A stretch of 64,000 nt of DNA from Mercenaria mercenaria (taxonomy: Eukaryota; Mollusca; Bivalvia; Venerida; Veneridae), in NCBI RefSeq assembly GCF_021730395.1, contig NC_069373.1:42932501-42996500 (forward strand). Reading direction: 5' to 3'. The stretch's first letter is position 1; the number at the start of each line of letters is the position of its first letter. The translations under genes were made by a program, and so were the position numbers. This document shows, one piece after another, positions 1 to 11,600 of this stretch. The notes under the pieces were generated by a model. That model did no database searches. It was not told the DNA's origin and saw nothing but the letters and a program-made list of their open reading frames with translations.

Positions 1-367
1 TTTAAGCAAAACTATTTGAATCAATCATTTAAAAATGTAGCATTGTTTCCGATGTGTCATAGAATACATATAACTACTTATCATAACGCGAAAATACACA
101 TCTCTTTACAAAATTCTTATTGACATATTACTATCACGTGTAATCAACTGTAACAGTTAAAGAACGACAGCATGATAACGTGTCTAATTCAGATACGCGA
201 TCTTTATCATATGGTATATATGGAGACAATACACAGTGCCTTAACTCCGGGGATTACAAACTTTTCAAAACAAATATCTTTCCCGATATTTAAATATTAT
301 TGATTTACAAAGTGTTTACTTATGAAATTGTAATATACCCCAAACTTTAGGATCGAAGAACTTATAT
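1..367. other. No gene seen; similarly 762-1589 and 1915-2544
   Basis: AT-rich sequence without open frames, splice-like exons or recognisable repeats. I searched 1-2544 on the minus strand for the missing second half of the lectin domain and did not find it. Confidence 0.5.
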
Positions 368-761
368 TTTATTTAAGAAATAATATATCTCATCCAGTGA
401 TTTGTCGTTGAATAAATCATTGTTTGGAGTTCAGATGCGAAGGAATTATATCACGAGGGCGCAGCCCGAGCGATATAATAATACGCATCTGAACGACAAA
501 CAATGATTTATTCAAGAGCAAATCACTAAATGATATATATTATTTCGATTCTAACACGTTACCAAGGATTTTAAAGTACATCCTTGACGACATTCATTAA
601 ATATTTGCCCGTTTTCAATCGGTTTCTTTTCCAGCGTGCCGCTATGCCGTTTGACGCCATGACGTAATAATTGTGACGTCTGAACAGTGATTTGTTGTAT
701 AATATTTCACTGTTTTCTGCCTTCTTTGTTTAATAGGAATCGGATCCTGTTAGAATTATCT
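368..761. mobile_element. Hairpin element H1, copy 1
   Basis: A long imperfect hairpin at about 395-535: TCAGATGCG, GGAATTATATCACGAGGG and its complement, arms around AGTGATTTGTCGTTGAATAA. A unique right part follows, with GCCGTTTGACGCCATGACGT and an internal CAGTGATTT repeat. Ends TTCTAACACG / CTGTTAGAA. Non-autonomous; its partner is at 21497. Confidence 0.7.
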
Positions 762-1589
762 ATATTCTGTTTAGATGAAAGTCGATAAGTTGTACGGACA
801 TACATGTGATATATATTAAAAACAATGGCATAATATATAATGTATCAGATATCAGTATGTCGCATCATAACTACTCGTTTTCTAGCAAAACTGTAGGACA
901 ACTAAACAATATGAAATCAGGATAATATGCAGGAAAAAGTTTTGAGGGAAAGAAAATGGTTAAAAGTTTATGCAGCTGGTACTTTTCGAAACTGAAACCT
1001 TGTTGTAGTCACTGCTAAAAAAATCTCAATACCGATTACGCCCATGACTTCAAAATCAAACTATTCAAACATGAAAACTGAATATTTCTTGATCGAGCTA
1101 CAGGTTAGGAATCAACTTATATTGAGTTGATGTCCGAGTGGTCAAATTCTGTAGATTGTGTATAAGACATGAATCGGGTTGTATGATTCAGTCTTAAAAA
1201 TATTAAAATTATTTGTTACATTGAAATTATTATTGTTTTACTTTATGAAACAAATCAAGATTACGTATTTAATGGTTTCAAAAAGTAATTCATTAGGTAA
1301 ATATTCTCGATACTTTGGATAACGCGCATTACATTTTACCATTGTACAAGTCCTCAGTTACTCCCAGTTTCTCCTATACATAAATTACACCATGTGTGGA
1401 AGTTCTAGTCATTTCTATTAGGTTTCACCAAACGGATTTTTTCATGGAGGTATATACGACAATACTTGACAAGCAGAAAATCTACATACACTGGTCTCGA
1501 CATAATATTTAGTCTTGTGATAAGGGGATCAGTTTTAAGCATCACCGATAATGACTTTTAAAATGAAAAGAGACTTCAGCTACGTCTTC

Positions 1590-1914
1590 TGTAGCCTAGT
1601 GGTAGAGCATCCGCTTCGAGTGCGGGAGGTCGTGGGTTCGATCCCCGGCCGCGTCATACCAAAGACGTGAAAAATGGTACTAGTAGCTTCCTCGCTTGGC
1701 GCTCAGCATTAAGAGGATAGTGCTAGGACTGGTCAGCCCGGTGTCAGTATAATGTGACTGGGTGGGGTATCATGCCACGTGTCTACGGCGTGATATTCCA
1801 GTGAGGCAGCACTATAAAGTTGGGCATTGTGCTCACTGCTACAAGTAGACACCGTCGTTTATATGACTGAAAAATTGTTTGAAAAGACGTTAAACCCGAA
1901 CACACACACACACA
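1590..1914 (+). repeat. tRNA-derived SINE, family 1, copy a
   Basis: The tRNA-like head has A box TAGCCTAGTGG and B box GGTTCGATCC. A body follows (GTACTAGTAGCTTCCTCGCT and onwards), and the tail GACGTTAAACCCGAACAC runs into a CA repeat. Flanked by ACGTCTTCT on both sides. The anticodon-loop triplet in the head is CGA. Close to full length, lacking the first few bases of the head. Confidence 0.85.
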
Positions 1915-2544
1915 CGTCTTCTGACTTTCAAACGCGGTCATATAATTAGATGGAGTCATCAGAATCTCAAAAGCCAGTGCCTAAGCTGGCATTTTCTTTT
2001 CAAATTGGCAAATGTGATGTGATAGGAAGTCAGCGATCTAACACCTTATCTTTAATATATAAATAATTTCATTGACAAAATAAAATTGAAAACAAGCCTT
2101 GAAGAATGTGTATTCTATTCGCAATGCAAACATTTTTTCAACTACTTTGATTCTATGCATGGTTTGTGCCACAAGTTTACAACAAAAGGTATTGGCACAA
2201 AATTGGGTATCTAAGGTTGCTGATATCGAGTCAATTGCCTCTTGACATCAGGCTTAGGCACTGATATTGCTGATATAACGAAGCAATTTAGCTAGCTTTC
2301 AGAAGTTTGGTAGTTCCGCACATTGCATGATTTGCCTGAAATGATGTCCAGAAGGGCACGGGTGTTTTTTTTTATTTACAACGAAAGCCTATAATTTGCC
2401 ATTTGATCAAAATTTTGTCGTTGTGACACTTGACCAAAAACAACAATAACTTCTAACAGTATAGATATTACAATGTTTGATATACTATATCATTATCAAA
2501 TATACTTGAATGAGTCGTTTGAGGTAATATTTACAGATACTAAC

Positions 2545-2635
2545 CTTGCGATTTGTTTCTCAGGCCAACCAGGAATGCATTCTTTGCAGCTTTGGTAATT
2601 TCTACAAGATATCCTTTGTCTTTTATGCATTCGTC
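2545..2635 (-). CDS. Lectin domain exon 2
   Basis: Acceptor ...TTTCCACAG, donor G|GTTAG. It encodes 30 residues plus one base, containing ECIKDKGYLVEITKAAKNAF. This is the helix-2/strand region of a C-type lectin domain, where C...G.LVEI..A.N.FL is the usual pattern. Phase 0 start fits the preceding exon. Confidence 0.75.
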
Positions 2636-5600
2636 CTGTGGAAATACAGCTATAAGTTACATCATATAATTCATCAAATATAAATAACTTTATTTAACAT
2701 TTTAATTACTTTACTTCTTTGAAACAGTAAATGAAAATTTCAAATACGTCAAAGCTTATAGAGCATTCTGTAATTGAAAGTATCATAATAGGCCAACAAA
2801 AAACTTCAATTATAAATTTCTGAGGATATTCACAATTATCTACCGGTTTCTTTGTTTCGATAAGGTCTATAAACACCTTAATGACCACTTAAAGCGACTA
2901 ATCCACCCATCGTTGTGTCAGATTTAAAAAAAATAAATCTTGCTTTATTCACCTAAATGCTGCATAATCGATGTTCTTGCAATGTATTTTTCATCAAATT
3001 CTGTTGAAAATCGTTGTTTTCCTAATACATTTAAAATAAAAACATTCGTCTACAATTTCTGATAAGGGTTTCCCGGTTTATAAAAAACGGAATTCCCGTC
3101 AGCAAACATCACGTGATTTTCAAAAGAACGCACACGTATAGGTATCGCACACTATTGTGACGTTTTGAAGAAAAAAATGAAGCCAGTACGTTAACAATGC
3201 AGTCAGTGATTTCTCGTTGGCCTAGTATGGTTGCGGCATTCGTATTACACTTGTTCGTCGTGAATTCGATTCCTAGACCCGTTAAATTTTGTCTTTAATT
3301 TTTTCTTCAATACAATTCAATGAAGACAAAACGAGTTAGTAAATCTAATTCTAACATGTTCGCTAAAATTATATGTCACAACTGACACTTAATTATGTCT
3401 AAATACACTCTACCTTTAATATGATCTAATATTTTTTAATCTTTCCTGTGATATTTTTAAACTTGTACGGGTTAGTTTTATAACAATTTTACACTTCACA
3501 TTAATACAAGCATTGCCTGGCCATAACTTTAAGATTGATTGATTAATAGATACTTCCAATTTTATACGAAAATAAGAAACATTTAACAATAAATTAGAAA
3601 CCAGAATAAAACAAACTTACACAAAGTATGTAATGCAAACTGAAAAAAATGGGGATCAAACTCCCGACGAAAAGGTATAATAGAAATACCGTAACCGCTC
3701 GGCCAACGAGGAATCACTGACTAAATCGTAAACTTGGTGTTTTGACTTAATTTTATGTTATTGTTTTGTTTTCACTTCTAAACGCCACAATACTATGCTA
3801 TGCCTTTAGTTCGGTTTTTTGGCGAGCGACGTTTTTACATGTACTTTTGATAATGGAACGGTCCATTATTTAGGTAGTGTTATTCGGTTCGATCGAAACA
3901 GTGGTTCTTACCTAAATAAGGCAAAGTAAATCATGTTGACTTCCTTAATCGATAGACGAGTATATAAATTGACCCATCAATCTACATGCGCACTTCTGAT
4001 TTGCTGCCCACGTGATGATAGCGTCTAAAATTACTGTCGCGTCTCGTTCTATATTTATCAATGTTTACAAAAAAAGCGTTGTAACAGTTTATAAAAGTAC
4101 ATGAGAAAAAAACTGCTAAAAAATCGAATGTTCCCGTAATTCTGGAAACTATAAACTGGTCAACCATTATGTTTCATAAGTTTCTAGCATTCACATCGCA
4201 AACTTAAATGTCCTTTAATTTCTATTAACTGGACCGTGAAACGTTTTATCTATACTGAACTACGCACTTTGCCAAATTCTTTAAAACTGTAGACAGTACA
4301 GTTTTGAAATTGCATATATCCGTGTTAGCAGTAACATACCGATTTTTCATGAATATATGAATGAATGATGCCTTTTCTATCATTCTGTTCATTTTGTGAC
4401 ACATCCCAATTTCTAAAACGTTTTAGAAAAGCATATACTCTCTGAGAAAATTTATTAATACTGATCGAAAGTGTTATTTAAAACACAGAACAGAAAAAAA
4501 CAACAAATTGTTTTTCTTAGTAACCGTTGTATATCATCATCATTTTTGTAATGTTAGTCATCCGTACGTGTTTAATAAATTTAACGCTTATAAATTTTGT
4601 AAAATGTAAATGAATTCTTATGATCGCATAATTTGAATTTATTAAAATTTCGAAATGTCTTGAACAACATGTATACTTTCAAAATACACTGTCATACATA
4701 ATTATTTGCGGCCACATATTCAGTTCTTCGTTAAAATAATTAGCACCTTTGAGAATTACGTATGTTCTGTTTATTACAAATGACCCCTTAGTGTAACATG
4801 TAGATATTTGACTTTCGGTATTAATATCTGGATGTTGTTGCTAATCTTATGCAAAACATACTGTTCTATCAAATCATGCACAATTATGTATTCTCAATAA
4901 GAAAACATTTGACGGACCCCGACCACAGCTGACATCCCAACCACCTCATTAGCAATCATCTGTTGTTGTGAGAATCAGTTGTTTTAAATGAAATAGAAGT
5001 TATGATTGTAACTGTGCTGATATAAGCTTGAAAGTCGTGAATCAAAAGTATTTTGTACTAAATCATGTTTTAACCGAAAGTGCTTTTCTTCGGCGTTTCG
5101 AATCCAAAAATATTGTGCTTTGTTCATACCAAAAAGCTATAAAAATTGTTCTTTGCTCATACCAAGACTCTTAAACTGTTCTTCTGATGCTAGATTTGCA
5201 GAATATTGTGCAATGTGCATGCAACGTACTTTTTTTAAAGTTTCTTTTTTATTTGCTTACACTGTTTGAAAAGACCTTGGTCTCCTTAAAATAATCTGTA
5301 TAATTTATTTTATATATTTTCTACGTTTTCTCCAATATATTCATTTAACTAGTTATTGTTTCCGCATGTTATTAATTTTGTTAACGAGTGCATCAGGAAA
5401 TTTACTGAGAGTGATACATGTATATAGAAAGCAATTCGCGCATTTCATTATGGTATAACTGATATACGTTCTATTAATAGAACACAAGAGCGTGCTATTA
5501 TCCGCTTCCAGTCAGTTTTTTCCAACCATGCACTGGGGAATTCGTCTCGGCTAAACGCATAATTTGCATTACACATGCACGGTAATGATACATATAGTTT

Positions 5601-8600
5601 CAAGGGACAATAGCATTGTAATTCGGTCACATGGAAAAGCCGCTGAGAAGCACAAGATTTGTGTCAAATCTCCGTAATGGTTATTTTTAGCCCACAAGCT
5701 TATTTTAGCACACAAGGCTGTATTATTGCGCTTTTTAATAAATATTGCCAATATTAAACGCATTGTTTTTATATGATACACACATTGTTACATATGTCTC
5801 GGCTAGGTTAAGTATGATAGCGTAATTATGCAAAAAGAGTGTTAAGTGAAGGAGGTAGGACTACTTTTACGCACTATTTTGCTAGGCTTTTTGCATTAAG
5901 AAATGACTTGATTTTTGAAAGTCTGTATTAACATTGAGGCGGATACTCCGCCCAAAAAATTACAATTCACAATGTGTGGGTTAGTCGCTTTAAGAGGTCT
6001 ATAACAATTACCAGACCTGTCCTACTTCTATTCTTTACACGAACATTTCTATGACAGAAAATCCCAAGTGCCTGTGGCGGGATTCGAACCCGGGTCGCTA
6101 CAGCGCTAGTCCAATGCTCTAAACACTAAGCCAAGGAGTCGACACACTTACGCAGTCGTCAAAGATTAAATTTAAACTTACAGGTTATGTCATTAACGGT
6201 GCTCGCGTGATTGACTCCATAAATAATATTATCACTTGTTTCAAAAATGTCCGTTTAAAGTAAACATGTTCGGTCAGTTTTACCTATCTTGAAAATTGAT
6301 CTAAACATGACTTTGCTGTAGAATTTTAATTTTCAATTTTAAACAGGTCTTGAGATTTGTCTGAAAGTTAAAACGGGCATACTCAGCAAAATCTTCTGTC
6401 TAAATGGTGATGGTTGCATGAAACAGGACATTTTCTTTAAAGACCTGTTCCAGTCCTACCTTTTAACCTTAAATTGTCACTAAAAAAAAGCATGAAAATA
6501 CTGACTATGAACAGTAATGCCTGTCAAAATAGAGTCTATTTTATATAAAATTCTACATAAAATACCTGTTGTTTTGCTTGCTAAAGTGTGGCGCGTGGCC
6601 GTTAACTATTACCAATTGTAATCATGGGTTGCATACACACTATAGAATTTGAATAGCCGCGGAGCAGGGCTTTAACAAAAAAAATGACAATGATATATAT
6701 TAAATTGCAAAAAAAACAACACAACACCACAAATTTCCTCCAAGTTAATTATTAATCCGCTAATTGACTCACTTCTCAAAAGCCTTGGGTCCCCTCCAAT
6801 TCTGGCCTGTGCAGATTTTAGCAAGCCCTTCATACTCAACATAGATGCCAGTGGAATATGTCTCAGGGCAGTGCTCTATCAAGTTCAGGAGAACAAGGAG
6901 AGAGTCATTGCTTTTGCAAGTCGTAGACTCAGGCAAAATGAACGGAATTATCCGGCCAACAAACTGGTGTTCCTAGCCCTTAAGTGGGCAGTTACGGATA
7001 AGTTTAAGGACTATTTATACGGTAACTCATTCCGAGTCCGTACAGATAACAATCCGTTGACTTACGTTCTGTCTACCGCCAAGCTTGACCCTACTTCTCA
7101 TAGGTGGTTAGCTTCTCTAGCAAACTATAACTTTGAGATCCAGTATCGTAGCGGTAAGTCCAATGTCGAAGCTGATACTCTCTCCAGATTACCATCTCCG
7201 AGCTCTGTTGAAGCTTCTGTTCTCTTTCCTGAAGCTGTCAAAGCTATTTCCCTTGGAGTGTTGGCTTCTCCCCAGGAGTCTCCAGCTTTCGAGTGTAATT
7301 CTTTTTCACAGCCGGTTTTAGATTCTTCCCAATCTCCACATACCACTTTGGATACCCAGTTGACTGACATTGATTGGAAAGAAGAACAGAAAAGAGACAC
7401 AGTGATTGCTAGGGTGGTTGAACTAGTGCAGAAAGGTCACCGACCAACAAAGCGTCTTTCTTCTCTTGAAGATCCCCTTGTTAGACATTACCTTAGAGAG
7501 TGGTCTAATCTTCGCCTCATTGATGGCATACTGTATCGTAAAGGTTTCGTGTCTGGCCATCCTGTTCAACAACTTCCTGAAGTGTATCGTTAGGTAGCCT
7601 TTACCGGCCTTCATGATGACGCTGGTCACCAAGGACGGGAAAGAACGTGCAGTCTATCAAAATCAAGGTTCTTTTGACCCGGTTTAGATCAGTTTGTGGA
7701 AGGTCGTGTTCGAAACTGTTCTCTATGCATACGTCGCAAGACTTCCTCTAAAGTAGCGGCTGGGTTGGTTCCTATGGAATCTTCATATCCACTGGAGCTC
7801 GTGTGCATGGATTTCCTTACTCTTGAAATGTCTGCAGGTGGGTATGAAAATGTGTTAGTCATTACTGATCATTTTACCCACTTTGCACAAGCCATACCCA
7901 CAAGGTTTTGCTTGAGCATTTCATCTGCCATTATGGCTTTCCTGCACGTCTGCACAGCGACCAGGGTAGAAATTTTGATGGAGCTATTATCAAAGAACTC
8001 TGTAAAATCGCAAACATAGACAAGTCGCGAACCACCCCGTACCATCCACAGGGGAATGGGATGCCCGAGCGATTTAACAGAACTTTGTTCAACATGTTCG
8101 GTACCCTGGAAGATGAACAGAAGAGTAATTGGAAGGCCCATATACCCAGTTTGGTTCACGCCTATAACTATACTAGGCATGAGACTACAGGACTCACCCC
8201 ACATTTTTTAATGTTTGGCCGCCACCCGAGACTTGCTCTTGACGCCTTTTTCGGTACTGACTCCACATCTTAAAAAAAAACCACTCAGAGTATGTCACAA
8301 ATTTGAAAAAGCGTCTCGACTTTTCGTATAAAGTGGCTACACGGGAGGCCAAACGACAGTCCAAGCGCCATAAGCAAAAAGTATGACTTGAGAGTCAGAG
8401 AGGCTAAACTCTTACTGGACTATGTAAAACAAAGGAACATGTGGGTAAGTCAGTTATCATTCTCGGAATAGGTCTGCCTTGTGTTTATAGACCCGTGTGT
8501 TGATTTGAAAACCTCACTCGCTACGCTCGCTCTGTCCATCACAGGTCTATAAACACAATGCAAACCTATTCCTCGAACAATAACTATTACTTATACAAAA

Positions 8601-11600
8601 ACACAAGAAAAAGTTTATTTTGAGTGTACAAATAAATGCTTATTTGTTACTTATTATCTATACTTACTTGAGCCGAAAACCAGTCTGTAGATGTGCTATT
8701 GTATATATAGCAACTATTTTCGAAATAGGTCCATCCTTCTGGACATTTATCTATAAAAAAAAGTAAGACAACTATCAAAATATTATGAAGTCTCAAGATA
8801 TTACTTTGCAACAACAAATTGAAGTAAGTGTCAGATTCATTAAAAGTCTGGAATTGAGATGAAATATTTGATTTATGTTTGTATGTAACAAGAATAACTC
8901 GAGCACTTTTGAAAAGAAAATAAACAATATGGCATCGTTCGAAATATTATTTCTAAACTGGACACAAAAATGTCAATATAATATTTAAGTATAGCTAAAA
9001 CTAATTTTTTTGACAGTAAAGATCAAAAGTTAATTGGCTTGGCTATACGATTTTCACAGTTTTTAACGATATATTAGATAAAAATCAGGTGCTGTATTTT
9101 TATTGGAAGACGAATTGCAGTTGAATGTGAGCGGCTCCTTTAGACTGTGAAAAGATCTGTATCCTGATATTTAGTCTGATTTTCTGATAGTTACGACAAG
9201 CAAACCACTTATTTTTACAGCAAGCTATTGTAAGATATAAATATCTAAGAGTTTCAGTGCGGTTTACCCGACTTCACCTCAGTGTTGTTATATTTTCTGG
9301 TCCTTCGGAATCATAAATTTCAACTTATTAGATTTGAAGATTGAATTCTTCTCAAGCCGGTGCTAGTGGGCATGGGATGTGTTGCATTTTCCATTACTGC
9401 TCATGAACAGACTCAATCAAACCGAGTCTGCAATTTTCACTGTTTGCCTTGTTCTCGGTGCTTCCGGGGGATCTGCTTTCCAGATTTTATTTGCTTCACA
9501 ACAGCGGGTGTTAAGTGCTGTGTGGCGGCCGTAAAAAGCCGCCCCGACTTCATCTCAGTGTTGTTATATTTTCTGGTCCTTAGGGATCATTGATTTCAAC
9601 TCATTTAGATTTAAAGATTGAATTCTGCTTAAGCCCCGTAGGCAGTGTTGCATTTTCCATTACTGCTCATGAACAAACCCAATCAAACCGAGTCAACAAT
9701 CTTCACTGTTTGCCTTGTTCTCGGTGCTTCCGGGGGATCTGCTTTCCAGAATTTATACTCGTATAAACGCATAAAAATAGCATTTAGTTCTTAAATGAAA
9801 CTGAAGCTTTTGGAACGTGTTCGGAGGTATAAGACAACTACGAAGACATGGTAGTTTCAGGTAAATGAAACATTATCGCGCCGATCGCGTGAACTTCTAA
9901 AGCCATAAAAATGACATTAGTCGGTCGATCTGAATAATCCGAATTTCAATATTAATGATAGATATGAAATGCATCGCAGTTAGTTACTTTTAGTTTTATA
10001 TCTCTAGACGGATGGATAATCGTTTTGAAAATACTTATATATCTGCCTAATAAACATGTTATGCATATATTCAAACAGACATAACTTGGAGTTAAATTTA
10101 AAGTTTGATAAGTTTATTTCAAATTTTCCTATAGGCCAACTGGCCCATGAGGTTAACAAACATGGAAATGGCGAGACAGTTATTTAAACGGAGAAGGTTG
10201 TTAACATTCAGTTTTCTACATAAATAGCACATTCTAATATTACAACATTAGAATTACAAAAAATATACATAAATAACCCTAATCATACCGGTATAGACAG
10301 ATTATTTATCATTTTACCGGTGCAATTTATGTTTAAAGCGTATACGGCTTGTTATACAAAAACAACAAGAAGAATGCAAGACAGTTTCAATAATTGATAA
10401 AAAATATATTGCAACGCTTAACAGTTGAGCTTGACGAAACGAAACACAAGGTCAACAGATGGATCTCAGAAATGGAAGATTGTTATGTTGATAATACGTT
10501 TGTAACCTTCAAATTCAAACTGCGTTTGCATTTACATGTATATTACCGTGTAATATAATATAACATATACCTATACAATTCCATATAACATTCACGTAAT
10601 GTTTCTACTAGTTATTAAGTACGAACTAAATACATAGAGTTTTTCCTAAGCTGAAAAGCATAATATAAGAAGTTTGCAAGATTACGTGTTAATTTTTCTT
10701 TATCAGTATTTAACAATTCTATCAATATTAGACACATTTGGTCGTCTCCAATAATAAGATGGAATGAAACGTTTTCTTAAATCAGCATATCCATTGCATT
10801 CTAATATAAAATGGAATTCACCTTCTAACATACCACAAGCAAAACATTTTCTTTCATTTATAGGTGTACTGTTTGGCTTAATCCATCTACCAGTTTCGAC
10901 ATGCAATCTATGAGAAGATACTCTTAAACGTGCTAGTTCGCAATAACTTAATATTGATCAAATTGAGGTATGGCTGAAATTTAAAACATGAAATTTGTCT
11001 GTAGAAAAGCGTCTACTAGAATCTTAGCCTACTTGACCAGTTTTGTGCAAAATGATCTTTCAACCTGGTTTTTACAACAGATAAAAACACATCAACATTT
11101 CCTACATTTTGCATAAGCCAGGCGTCATAAAAACCTAAAGAGCACAATAGAGATTTAACTAAAGTGCACCAGTTTGTTTTATTTGGTCTATTTCCAAATC
11201 ATGTTTCAGTAAAGTATCAACTTTATTGACATATCTATTACACTTGAAAAGTTTTACAGAGGCAGCATTATGAATCTGTTATTTATTTGTTAAAGAACAA
11301 TGTATATTGTAAGAGTGTTTTTTACATGCTTTGGCTACCCGAAACGTAGGTTGAAAATAAACGGTAACAGAGCCATTGTGAGGAGTGTGAAATAACTAGA
11401 TAAATATACATACTTAGCTCATAAAAGAGTCCCATATCATTTCCCTTGTTTCAACGAGTTCGTATGAAATGTCAATTGTATGTATCATTATTTCTGGATT
11501 GTCTTTATTTGATAAACAAACACATTTGTAATTGAAAAATAGGGAAGTACAAATTATATATACAATTTTATGAAGACCTGTCGTTCCGTGTGATATTAAG

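Noticed and set aside
1590-1662. tRNA gene at the start of SINE family 1
   Set aside because: It is followed by a SINE body and tail and by target duplications, and the same head recurs at 33253. It is a SINE promoter, not a host tRNA.
1-2544. Search for the second half of the lectin domain (WxWxDG, WND, final Cys)
   Set aside because: No phase-1 exon with these motifs on the minus strand; it is assumed to lie left of the window and not claimed.
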